Shown in pieces: positions 11,602 to 23,648 of a stretch of 64,000 nucleotides of DNA (positions are counted from its first letter, which is position 1; each line of letters begins with the position of its first letter). The notes beneath the pieces are model-generated. The model had not been told where the DNA came from and made no database searches. It saw only the letters and a program-made list of their open reading frames with translations. Source of the stretch: Triglochin maritima. Lineage: Eukaryota > Streptophyta > Magnoliopsida > Alismatales > Juncaginaceae. Location: NCBI GenBank assembly GCA_963682175.1, contig OY821772.1, forward strand, positions 13,694,743 to 13,758,742. Direction: 5' to 3'. Made by a program: the position numbers and the translations under genes.

Positions 11602-12650
11602 TTTGGAATGGCCTTTGGAATCTGAGTAGTTTTCCTTGTAATGGAAAGAGAATTTGATTTATTTGTGCCTATGGGTAATGGGAATTAGGGTTCAGATTCT
11701 TGATGCGTTACTAGTTTTGAGATGGAATAATGTAGAAGCCAAATTAGATAATAATTGTCTTACAAAATGTGATATGTTTGGGTACATGGTTCAGAACTCT
11801 TATTTATGATTGGAGATCATAATATCTCCTTGATGGTTAATTAAATCAAAGATATTAGCTTGGTTGACTATATATGGTGAGGTTAAGTTTGATTGATTAA
11901 ATCAAAGATATTTGATAAATCAAAGATAAGATCTCCTTTACGGTTGCAAAACATACATGTATTCTTTATCATTGGTAATTCAAAGATATTTGAAAATAAT
12001 TATTCTATGATATTTACAAATAGTCGTGCTCTGTTGTTTCGCGATACACACATATCTCATAAGCATATTTTTGATATTTATCATTTGTTACCCACAATAC
12101 ACACATATATCTTGTGAATCATGCTCATAAGTTATTAGTTTCTTCACCTCTTGTGAGTGTTAACTTCCGACGAAATATAAAATGCCAGAAACCCAAAAAA
12201 ATCCTAATGAATCAGCAAGTCAGATCACTTGAAAATCAAGAAAATATGAAGAGTAAACAAAACCGACTAAAGATGAATGAAGCTTGTGCAACTCGAATCA
12301 TTAAAGTGCTAAGGTTAAATGAAGTTCGCACTTTAATAAAATATACGTATAAATTACGTGCTCACTGCTCAGTAATACGAGTATAGATATATGTCTACCA
12401 ATACATAATTGCAACATTCCCACGCAATGTTTCAGCTTTGATTAAAGCCTTGCTTCGACCTATTTCACACTTGTATTGAAGTATGGTTTCATTATGCATG
12501 CTAAGCATAATCATGACTCGTGAACCTTGTATTGAGTATCAAAATTTGATTCCATTTTTAGGAAACACATGAACGGTAAGTTATAAATACAAACAATTTC
12601 CACATTAACGACAAGTAGAACAATTGAAAGACACTAATATCATGTCATAG
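11602..12650. other. AT-rich intergenic DNA, nothing recognised
   Basis: No coding frame with protein-like character and no clear repeat, apart from short recurring ATCAAAGATAT wording around 11845-11930. Confidence 0.4.
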
Positions 12651-12657
12651 GTATTGT

Positions 12658-13083
12658 CAGGCCCGGCCCATAGCAGGAGCAGGGTGAGCTCCTGCTCCGG
12701 GTCTCATTTTGAGAGGGCTTAAAAAAATGATTTATGTATATGGGCTTATTGGATTGCAAAGAATATTAGTAGTACTAAGATGACAAAAAATATTTATGTA
12801 TATGGGTTTATTGGGTTGCAAAGAAGATTAGTGTTAAGATGACAAAAATTATTTATGTATATGAGTTTATTGGGTTGCAAAGAAGATTGGTGTTAAGAAT
12901 ATAGCACATAAACATTGATAAATTTGTCTCAAAAAAATGCTAAGAGAACAAAAAAATTCAAGTGATATTGCATTAAGTTAGTGAATTTTTATTTATTTAA
13001 ACTAGGAGGACAATTTTTTTCAAATTTAGGAGTCTTATTGTTGATTTTCGCACAGGACCTCGAAAATTCCCGAGACGGCCCTG
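12658..13083. mobile_element. non-autonomous hAT element (MITE) with 8-bp TSD
   Basis: The 426-bp element begins CAGGCCCGGCCCATAG and ends with the inverted form GACGGCCCTG, a hAT-style CAGGxCCG terminus. The flanks GGTATTGT (12650-12657) and GGTACTGT (13084-13091) match at 7 of 8 bases, the hAT target length. The interior has no transposase. It holds three tandem copies of a 59-62-bp AT-rich unit starting at 12730, 12792 and 12851. Confidence 0.87.
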
Positions 13084-13091
13084 GGTACTGT

Positions 13092-14990
13092 GATATCAGT
13101 TGTGCGGTTAGTGTTGTTGTTTTTTGAAATTTTCGAACATGCATGATGCATTGATGTGTAGAATATGTTCCGATGACACCCAACAAATCTCTAGCTATAT
13201 AAATCTAAGGATGTTGTCATAATTTCAACACAGAAAATGACATTCATTTTTGTCATAATGCTGTTATTTGTCGTTTTTGGTGTCGCCTAATCCCGCCGTT
13301 GTTACAACGACAACAAAAATTCCAGTGGATTTTACCTAAATGGGCTACATTTATTAAATACAGATTTTGTTTTCGGCGTTTGAAGGCTTAAAACTTGGAA
13401 ACACAAAAATTGCTTCAAATATGATTGCGGACTTCTACAATATAATGTCATGTTTTCTTACGCAAATTGTTCTTTTATATACTTTCTTGTTTTAGGAATG
13501 CAATTTTGTCCTAAAACATCCGTTAAAAAAATTGTCCCAAAACATTTTAAAAAGGTGCAAATTTTACTGAATTCCCAACAATATTTTGATATCTAATTTA
13601 TAATTAGTATTAGTAACGTAGGTCCTTAGATTTATTTATTTTTGGGAAATAAGAGGGGCAAAATTACCCGAACTCCGTTTTTCCGTTAGGCCAGAGTCTG
13701 ACGGGAATAATATTCTACGACTAACTCATAGGATTCTCAATTCCATTCTCTGTACTATGGATGATATCTTTTGGAAGCGAGGTTAGAAATGCCCATGCAT
13801 TAAACCTATCAGCAACTTCGAGTAATTTTACTAATTTTATAACATACACTTACCTTTCATCACTACAAGACTCCCGCTCCCTTCTACAATTAACATACAC
13901 TTTCACTATTGCATGGCTTACTACACACAACACACACTCTTGGAATTGTGGGAGAACTCACTGTACTTGAATTGTTTGGAATGAGAGATGTCATTCTTAT
14001 TTATAGGTGTGGATAGAAACTTGAGGAATTAATGTTTCTAAAATTTGAAACTTGTAGAAATTCCCAAATAATAGATAAGGTAGAAATATCTACAGTATAA
14101 ATTATCTAGAAATTATACTTAATGGGTTGGATTAATAATTAGCTTAAGTAGTGTAATCTTTTAGGTTTGGGTTGGTGTTGGATTCTTTTAACAATTTGTA
14201 CATTCTGGCATTGTAGCTATCTTAAAAAGTTAGGTTCTTTTCATTGTTGCCACCCATTTACAACTTGCATAAAACTTGAGGCATGTTTGCTTCTTTGCAG
14301 GATACTGGATCGATACATCGTATGTATCCTTCTTGGCCGCTACGATAAGATCACTTCAGTTGCCACCCCTCTTGCGTCCTCGACTCTCATGGTTAGTAGT
14401 TGCTACTTGGTATTTCTATTTCTTAAGTGCGACATTGGGGCATAGAGAGAATCCAATCCAGTTTATCTAGTTGTCTAGTTTGTGCATCATTTTAAGTGCG
14501 ACGTTGGTACTTCATCTGGTTTTCTAGTTTTGGTTTCCGATTGGATTATCAAATTGCATTAGTCACTACTCACTAGTACAAAAAACCAGGGGTAGAAACA
14601 CTCATAAGAGTTTCGACCGATATCTCTACTCACAAGCACATATAAGTTGCTAGCAAAATCACTAAAATAGGTTATCCAAAGCAATTGGAGACATAATAAC
14701 CCCAAACCAAACTCGTTTCATTAAAGGTAGGCAAATCACAGATATTATTTCTGAAACCTTAAAATATTTTAAGATACGAAGATACCCATGGGTCCTGCAT
14801 TTTTTACAAAATGAGGTCGGGCCTCACCAGAAAACTACCCTATATAATATATTAGTTTACAACCCAATGTGGCATTTCTCACGAAACGCTGTTGTTAATG
14901 TAAAAAATTAAACAAACTGCCTCAAATCTTCTTCAACTATAATTGATACCATTTTGGAGTTTATGAATCAGCCACATTGACATCATCACA
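13092..14990. other. AT-rich intergenic DNA, no gene seen
   Basis: No protein-like frame or splice pattern. A CACTAGTACAAAAAACCAGG string at about 14571 resembles a transposon terminus but has no partner. Confidence 0.4.
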
Positions 14991-15152
14991 ATTTATGTAG
15001 GTGAGTACAAGGATTACACAATTTCCACACTTAAAAGGTGAGTACAAGGATTACACAATTTCCACACTTAAAAGGTGATTAAAAGGAATACACAATTCAC
15101 GTCCCCACAATTTATGTAGGTGAGTACAAGGATTACACAAACCCCACTTAAA
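14991..15152. repeat. 37-bp tandem repeat
   Basis: Two perfect 37-bp units (15000-15036, 15037-15073) begin GGTGAGTACAAGGATTACAC. A degenerate unit follows. A partial copy near 15119-15152, with its ATTTATGTA lead-in, repeats the start. Confidence 0.85.
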
Positions 15153-15432
15153 AGTGCACCAGTTATTAACTTATTGTGGTCCCGGCCTTTTTTTTCTCTC
15201 CAATAACCAAGCCACGTGGTTTCAATAAGTTCACATATTCCAATTTCATTCTAGACATGTTGCCATTATAGTTACTACAATTTTAGAATTATTTACATTT
15301 CAATGCTAATATCTATAGATGCTATGTTCACACCCAAAAACAATTCAGAGAAAACCATGCAAAATAATTGGAAACATATTGTATATGAAAAAAAATATAG
15401 CATATGGGTTTGGATCAAGAAAAAGAAGAGGT

Positions 15433-17675
15433 TCAAGGCAGAAGTCCTTCTCTCTTGGCCATTTCATAGAGAGCTATGGCAGAGAGAGCTTTGGCATCAG
15501 CTGTGATCTGCCATAGTTTGCAGTAGGGTACAACAACAACCTTGATCAACTCTCCATGCTCACGAAGCCCCGTCTCTTTGCCTCGAAGTCCGTCAATAAC
15601 TTGCTGACTTACTCTGCTTCTGTACAAGAAGAGACTTATTTCTTCATCACACCCACCCTGCAGACAACAAGCAGTAAAACTAAAAGGGTCAACGTATCTT
15701 GTCTAAGCGTGTGAATCAAGAGATGAGTACCTAGCGCACATGAGCATGACAAGAATGAAGAAATATTTTCATCTCCACAAGGGTGTACATGAACACAATG
15801 CAGTTTCATTTGTATTTACGCGACATATCATGTGATGCAACACGCTTAGAACACAAGAATTACCATCACACATATCATTATATGAAAAAACATGTATAGG
15901 TGGTGTACGAGTATTGTATATTTTAGGTCCAACAATTGTCTATCAACTGGACATTCATTCTGTGTAATTGCATATCCAAGTACGCATTACTTTGTTGTGG
16001 TCCCCTTCATGAACTGTGTCCAAGAAACCATACATGAACACGGTAGGACAACAGCATGTCAAATTACTATAGACGATGGGTACATAAAACCCAATATGGC
16101 CAAACCTACGCTGTCACCTTCTGGTGGCAATTCTGGAAGCTCCAGTAAGAACATGTAGTAGAAAGCTAGTCACATTCATTAATGACACTGAGGTTGTGTA
16201 CTGATTGTTTGGCATAGCAGATACTGGTGCACAAAGTGCATACATAATGGAATGAATTATTAATCAGTGTAAGTACATAAATACAGGTAGACGACAGGTT
16301 ATTGGATGTGAATTTGAAAATCGCCCGTGAAATTGATATTAGTCCAGGTTTCCGAAAACAAATTCAGTTGTGAACATTTCAACTTACAAAGCACTTACTG
16401 CATTTTAATTTGACATGACAAAATTGTAATTGAATTTTGAAAAAATTGCCAAATGCTTTGTTGACTTACTGGAGATGGGAATATTCGTCCTCCAGTTGAA
16501 GGATCGAGAAACGATGTCAAATTGACCATATTTTCTAAATTCAAAGAAATACCAATCTCCTCTTCAACCTGTCAAAAATAAAATATCATGTTCTAGATGA
16601 GAAGTACTTTGAACTGATATTCAAAGAAATACAAACCATAAGGATTTAAAGATCATAATTCATAAACAAGGTGTGCCTTAACTTCATACCAGGTATACAT
16701 ACATGTTCAAGAGGCATTGGTACACCTCTAAGCATACAAATAGTCTTTACGAACTCATTCACTTCGATGTGGGCCTAGAAAAGAAATCAAGGTACACTAA
16801 TACACTACTAACATAAAATTAAGCCTCAACTAAGTGCGTCATTTTTCAGCTTCTTAAGGGTTGTTGAATTAACTGAATCACACATGCTCCTACAATAGCA
16901 CTTTGATACCTGTGTTCACTTCTTGTTCACAATTTCTTGCCTAACATGATTCTATCTATATGTGGATTCATAAGAAAAGTATCATTTTCTTGTGAGGTCA
17001 TTTTGGACGTAAAATTGGTACAAATGTTAGCATATGTCTCTGAAGATCAAAACAAACTTTTGACTAAACAAGGTGCATTGGTAGGAAAACCTGTTAGGTT
17101 TCATCTGGAGATGTTGTAGAGACGGAGTATGGGATTGCACATTGGCAGAAAGTTTGGACAAACGCATGCTTAGTTGATTAGTTGAATGCATCATAGTTCA
17201 AGACAGTACTATGTCAATAAGGTCTATTTTGAATGGAAAATACGCATAGGATTTAGATCCTGATGACATTCTTACTTTATTAGTTGATTAGTTCAATGCA
17301 TCATAGTTTAAGCCAGTATATGTCAGTGAGGTACCTTCGCTAACTATACAATGTAAAAGACAAATGGTGCAAATATGAATCAAAGACTAATGTTACGTCA
17401 ATTCTACACTAGACTTTTTGGGGAACTAAAGTAGCATTATGATGATTCAGACAGTACAATGCCTCACAAACAGAAACATGGATTTAGCAATAGCAAAATC
17501 AATTTTTCCTTCTGTATTAAAGTTACCTCCCGTACTGCAGTACCAACGATGTCGTGTTCTTCACCATCCAACATACCAGCAGGCAATTCTAATATGCATT
17601 TCCCAACAGGCACTCTAGCCTTGCATTACAAACTGCTCTATTAGATAAACCATCACGTGTGCTCCATCAAAATAT

Positions 17676-17710
<35 letters not shown>

Positions 17711-20700
17711 CCATTTAGATGAAATTAACATGAAAAGCCATTGATTGTGCACCTGCTCAGTAAGTACAGCATATATTTCTTTCTCGGACTCCAAAAGGAT
17801 TAGCACAGCAACAGCTTGCCCACGAGAAAACACAATACCAGGAATCTAAAATTTTAACACCACACAAAATTAAGATGATAAAATTGCCCCCCCCCCCCCC
17901 CCCCCCCCCCAAAAAAAATCAGATGTTTAGGATGACATTAACCACAGAAATAATTGATTATGAAAGGTATCAACTTGCAACTATGACACGGTAAGTCTGT
18001 AACGCATCCATGCACACTTTCATTTTATTTTTTGGTAGTAGGTTTGTTGTTTTAATTATAATTAGAAAATAGATTGTCATACATTAAAAGGCTAATCTGG
18101 AAAATGGGAAAAAATTGGTTTTATTTTGTCAACATCGACCTCAACGTTGCCCCAAAAGCCTTAAAAGAGGCTTTTGTCTACAGCAGGGTAAGGGGTCGGG
18201 TTTCAGAAGCAACTGTACCCTTACCAACCCTTACCCCTGCAGCAATTCAAGAGAGTAGATTTATGGTTGATCAATGATTCTAAGCACAAACAATGTTATC
18301 CTATCCCTATTTCAAAACAACAATTAAAGGCAATTTACTGAGCCTTTTCAATTTACTCAATTATGATCCAACAAAAAAATTAAATCTTTGACTCCATTGG
18401 AAATGGAAGTTTGATGATTTGGATTTCTGCAGTCTTAAAATATTCAAATATTAAAGCTAGCTTCATGATCCTGTAATTACCAGCTCATAGGGTTTTTGTC
18501 ATTTTGCTTTCTTTCAGATGGTAGACTTGCTAACGCGAGTGACAGTTCATGTATGACAGTAAGAGGATATAGACCTATGCAGGAGTTGTGTTGTACAAAC
18601 AAAAAAACCCAGCTGAGATAAGCAAACCTTCTTTCCGGTTTCTTTGTCGAAAATATCTGCTTTGAACTTCAAAAAACCAATTCTTTTGCCAAACATGTCC
18701 ATACCCTGTATAGCATCAGCATCAACATCAACAGATAAATACAATATGCCGGTTCAATGTTGAGAATACAGACAAGCCAGATATCAATCACTTTTGTCAG
18801 CAGAAAATAAATGTTTGTAGGACAGCTAACAAGTTTGAAAGGAACTCTTTCCTTAGCTAAACCAGATATGTATATATCATTGAAATAAAACTTGGGTCCG
18901 ACTGGCCAATTTAACCAATTAAAAAGTTGGCTAGTCCTGTTCAATATCAAATACCCAGTTACAGGGCTTACTTGATGAGCCAGCTAAGTGGACCACAGGT
19001 GGTTCCATGGTTCAACGACGGGGTTTATAAATAAATCTATTTGATGAAACTGTTTATAACCGATACATTACTAAACCCAAAACAGTATGAAATCATGGTA
19101 TAACAAACATGCCTTCTTTCAAAGCATTGACTACCAAAAGGTTAGCATAAGCACAAATCAGAAATGTCCTTACAGCTTTGTGTTCTACGAGAAATTTTAT
19201 GAAGTTGGATTTCAAATTCCTTATAAGGAAAATCGTAGCCCATTGAACTGAATTCTTAGAAAATGGATGAAAAGAAGACTGTATATTGTAATTAGATCTC
19301 ATTTGCACGTGTACATATGCCTGTGCAACTCAGCTGAGCTAGTCCAGATCTCATGAAAAGCATCAAATTACAGATAGGAATGATAAACAACTAAACGCCT
19401 CTTCCTAATTTACACAAATACACCACCCAACTTACAAATGGGTTTTCCTTAAGAATTATACAACGATCAATTTAATGTTCTTTTTTAATTGAAAAGACAG
19501 GCTAGCCTTGCATATGTACACCAGAAAAGAGCCCAAGCATGAAATCAATAATTTGCCACAGACAAATCATCACTACTATAATAAGAGAGATGTGTGAGAC
19601 AATTAAATTTTGCATGGAATGCCAAATAGCTAAAGAAAATGAAATTTGAATTTCAATAAGCCGTGACATCAAAATAACAATTGCCCAGACAGGATCATAA
19701 ACCAAACCCAAATTTATATGAGAAAAGGTAAAATTACGGTGTGGTAGTGACAACTAACAGTAAATGATAGTAGCCAAAATGAAAATAAAAACTAGTATCA
19801 TTAAACCAACCTGAAAATGAATTCTTTTCAGGGACATCTGACCATGAGCTAAAAGGCCACACTCACTCTGAATATTTGTCAGCCACTGTTGGAATATTGA
19901 GGAATCAATCGCATTCCTGGAAGGCGGTAAATTAGTCGTTGAATAAATTAATGCATAAGTATATGTAGTGTGCATAAACTACGGAGGTAAATACCTAAGC
20001 CAAAGTTTTTGTTATTTTCCCCAACAACAGCTCCAAGAGGATTTAGAACGATAAGATTAACATTCATAGGCAATGTATTGGAAACCAAAAAGAACTACAT
20101 CTACTCTGACAAGTTCCTAAAATCAAATACCAACATTTCTAGGGTTTGTTATGAGTTAAATATAAAAAATTAGTGGGCCAACACTTACACTTACACAGTG
20201 AAATGAATTTTTACTTATGACTTCGTCGACTGTGGTTGCTAAATAATTTGTTCAACTATTAAAATCAACATTCTTAGCCCAACTTCAAATTGTTGACGAC
20301 TATGGAATCTTAGTTGTTTCAGAAACCAATCAGGTAACCTCTTGAAACTTAATACTAATAAGATGGTAGACCAACAAAATTTGCAATCCTAATCGTGAAG
20401 CATCTTAACTTTTGAATTCATGCCATCCACCCAATTCAAAGACTATAGGTTGCCTCTTCTCAACGACTGGGTCCCAACTTCAAAACTACCATTTGATCCT
20501 ATGCTTTGCCAATGGCTAGAGTCACCCTCTTGAACCAGCAGGGTTTGGTACCGAAACATGGTTTAATGACACATAAGTCCATGCTAACTCACATTGACCA
20601 CTTATATACACAGGGATAATCTCAGTCAGATATCTAGGAAAAATATGTCCAATATTTTATAAGAAAGAAAAATTAAATCACTCTACAAAAAAATTGTGCT

Positions 20701-21576
20701 CAGCAACTCTCACCGATGTGTGTGGTAAGAAAACAGACAGTAGACCAACCAAAAGTCACTATGATATTTGTCATCATAACTTCAGCACAAAAGCAACCAC
20801 AGAACAATTTAAAAACCTTGGTTCTCGGGATACAAAAGGTAGAAAAAAATTCACCTGAGATCAAGAGCAGACATCCCGGGAGCTGCGGTAAGCTCCACGG
20901 ATTCGCCATTAACCAACTTGATCGTTTCTTCTACTTGTACCAATGGACCACTTGAAGTCATGGTGGAAGAACACCTAAACCCACCAACTCCACCACCACC
21001 ACAGGGGCGGTAATAATTGAAAGTTACTTCTCTCCTGGGGAATAACTTTCTAGCTTGGGAAAGCAATCTGAACAATAAATAACAAAATTAGCAAAAAACA
21101 AAATCAACAAATTTAAGGGTGGCTTCTAGTAAATAAAATAACAGAATTTTACAGCAATCCATTGATTTGGTTTGGGATTTCTAAAGAAACCCTAGAATTT
21201 GATCTGAAGTGGCTATAAACGCAATCTCCTCAGGTCAAGAACAAAAGATTATGTGGGAAGTATTTATCAGTTTTGTAGCTTTTTTAGAATAAAGAACGGA
21301 TTTTTAGTGGGAAGTCATGATCAAGCTTTGAAATCTGACCAATGCCATCTAAAAGAGAAATCTTCTCGGCTAAGACAACTGATTTATCATTTATGAGGAA
21401 AATAAATAGCAATTCGTTTGGGAATTCGTAAAACCCTGATCATTCTTTGGAAACCAAGAATCTGAGCAAAAGCAGCTGTGAACTGGGTTATTTTCTAAGG
21501 AAATGCTGCAGTTTTGGGACAAGTATACGAACCTGAGAGGCAGAGAGGTGGCCGAGTTGGGAAGAATGAGAAACAT
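15433..21576 (-). CDS. NUDT14: chloroplast Nudix hydrolase 14-like (ADP-sugar diphosphatase), 8 exons
   Basis: Expected to hydrolyse ADP-sugars such as ADP-ribose or ADP-glucose in plastids. Exons in transcript order are 21533-21576, 20855-21067, 19811-19916, 18628-18705, 17753-17845, 17527-17619, 16470-16568 and 15433-15657; all have AG acceptors and GT donors and join in frame to 316 aa. Residues 1 to about 50 are basic and hydroxylated, a plausible transit peptide. Family landmarks are MDMFGKRIGFLKFKADIFD (from about 123), PGIVFSRGQAVAVLILLES, the Nudix box region from LPAGMLDGEEHD to REVEEEIG (190-215), and DPSTGGRIFPSPGGCDEE. The final exon contains GKETGLREHGELIK. The gap between the first Nudix Glu and REVEEEIG is about one residue longer than the canonical pattern. 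Introns hold a (TA)n tract, a C24 tract and other AT-rich DNA. Gene naming rests on recalled family motifs. Confidence 0.94.
17683..17710. repeat. (AT)14 microsatellite in a NUDT14 intron
   Basis: An uninterrupted AT dinucleotide run, 28 bp, in the intron between exons 5 and 6. Confidence 0.97.
17887..17910. repeat. C24 homopolymer in a NUDT14 intron
   Basis: Twenty-four consecutive C followed by eight A, in the intron between exons 4 and 5, about 40 bp upstream of the exon 5 acceptor on the coding strand. The true length is doubtful, as homopolymers are error-prone. Confidence 0.85.
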
Positions 21577-22507
21577 CTTAACAAGAGAACAAAATCAACC
21601 CATATAATATTTTATTTTACTTTTTGTTTATAGGGTTGTTAATTGAACATGAGTCATTAGGTATAGGCAGCAAGAATCTGGCTGTGAAACAACACATGCG
21701 CAAACTATTCTATACAATTTAGGGTCGATTATACTTTGATATCACTTTCCACACCAAAGTTTACGGTTAACTTTCGTTTTGTAATTTTTTGTCATCCTCA
21801 ACTTTAAAAATATATTATTTAAATGTTTTTTGCTTGTATGTCATTGCAAAACACCATATTTCCGTTTCTGTTATAACTATATCGTTATTTGTATTAATGC
21901 TACTAAAAATTATACAAATTCTATTAATGTCACTAAAATTTATACAAATTTCATCAATGTCATTCCGTTATTTTTTTCCATTAGCGGCGTTAATTTTTTA
22001 TTATTTTAATAGTAATATTTACAAATTCTACCATATATAATTTAATAACTTAAAAATTCAAATCTGCCATTTTTATGATATCCACAACAAAACACTTAAA
22101 TTCAAAAAATCAAGAATGTTAATTTTCACAAGAACAAAAGGTGGGGATACCGGTGTTTTGGTGTTTTCTTCCTATCAAAATTAAATTTCAAAACACTTAA
22201 ACACAAATTAAACTTGCATGATTTTCACAGCAAAACACTTAAATTCCAAAAGTTTTGAATTATAATTTTCATAACAAAAACCAAAACATCGGTATTCCCA
22301 CCGTTTGTACTTGTGAAAATTAATATTCTTGATTTTTTTGAATTTAAGTATTTTGTTGTGAATATCATAAAAATAACAGATTTGAATTTCTAAGTTATTA
22401 AATTATGTAGGGTAGAATTTGTAAATATTACTATTAAAATAATGTATTTTTTAACGTTAACAGAATGACATTAATGAAATTTGTATAGTTTTTAGTGGTA
22501 TTAATAG

Positions 22508-22795
22508 AATTTGTATAGTTTTTCAGTGGCATTAATACAAATAGCGATATAGTGATGGCAGAAACAGAAATATGATGTTTTGAAATGACATGCAAGCAAA
22601 AAAACCATTATTTAAATTCACATTCGTCCTTTTTTTGTAATTTTTTGTTGTAATTTGTATAGTTTTTCAGTGGCATTAATACAAATAGCGATATAGTGAT
22701 GGCAGAAACAAAAATATGATGTTTTGAAATGACATGCAAGCAAAAAAACCATTATTTAAATTCACATTCGTCCTTTTTTTGTAATTTTTTGTTGT
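22508..22795. repeat. 144-bp direct tandem duplication
   Basis: The unit at 22508-22651 is repeated at 22652-22795 with about one mismatch (GAAACAGAAATATG versus GAAACAAAAATATG). This recent duplication lengthens one arm of the fold-back. Confidence 0.92.
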
Positions 22796-22950
22796 ATCCG
22801 TACTACACTTCTAAATCTATATTTACGGATTTAGTCGGAATTTGGGTCGGATTCAGTACCAATCCGACCCAAATTTCAACCCAATCTGACTTCCATTTTG
22901 ATCTGAACTTTCACGTGAATATAGGTTTAGGAGTGTAGTAGGGATACAAC
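22791..22950. mobile_element. 160-bp MITE-like palindrome inside the fold-back
   Basis: Inverted ends of about 37 bp start GTTGTATCCGTACTACACTT on the left. On the right, reverse-complemented, they start GTTGTATCCCTACTACACTC, with about four mismatches. The matching continues outward into the larger fold-back arms, so it may be its centre rather than a separate insertion. Confidence 0.6.
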
Positions 22951-23467
22951 AACAAAAGTGCAAAAAACACGACGAATGTGAGTTTAAATAATGAATTTTT
23001 AAAATTTAAGGGATAAAATGTTACAAAACGAAAGTTGAATGGGGGGTAACTGTGAATTTTGAAAGTTCAGAGGAGCAAAGTGATATCAGTGCATAGTTCA
23101 GGAGGTCAAACTGTAATTAATCCTCAAAATTAAGGGGGAAAATGGAGAGAACTGCTCTATACAAAATGGAATCTCAATTCTCTCCTAAAATGGAGAAAAT
23201 TGAGAGAAAACTGATTTTGACTATTTTTCCTAAAATACCCCAAAATAATAATAAAAACATAGTTAAAAGAATACGAGTATTTTGATAATATCATACAACA
23301 CTTTTCTTTTCTTTTGTCTCCTAACTTATTTACATCCAAACAAGGAAAAAGAAACACATTTTCTCTTCTTGTTTTCTTCTCTTCTATTTTTTTCTCTCGT
23401 TTACTGTTATCCAAACACACTAAGAGAATAAAAAGATCATTTAGGTAGCCTCAACTTGACACAAACG

Positions 23468-23491
23468 CCCCCCCCCCCCCCCCCCCCCCCC
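23468..23491. repeat. C24 homopolymer
   Basis: A second run of exactly 24 C, in intergenic DNA. A frame across it is only polyproline and is not a gene. Confidence 0.85.
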
Positions 23492-23648
23492 TCAATGTTT
23501 CTTTCGGTATTAAGAGAGGAATATCAGGTGAGTAGGACTCTAAATCAAACATGTATAATTTGTTTATCTATTCCATTTACTTTGCAAGTACGGGTATCGT
23601 ACACAAATCATTTCTGTCAAATTTTACTGATATATTTGTATTCATCAT

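Larger units (their letters stand above)
21715..23130. mobile_element. nested fold-back (long inverted repeat) DNA
   Basis: Left-arm sequence (for example 21800-22080: TTTGCTTGTATGTCATTGCA, TATACAAATTTCATCAATGTC) recurs in inverted order at 22320-22620, forming a palindrome centred near 22220. A second palindrome is centred near 22870. The outer arms also match: TATCACTTTCCACACCAAAG near 21739 against inverted sequence near 23080. There is no transposase frame, so this looks like long-terminal-inverted-repeat or foldback transposon DNA with an internal duplication. Outer limits are approximate. Confidence 0.7.

Noticed and set aside
14571..14610. CACTAGTACAAAAAACC as a CACTA or MITE terminus
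   Set aside because: No inverted partner, subterminal repeats or TSD in the neighbourhood.
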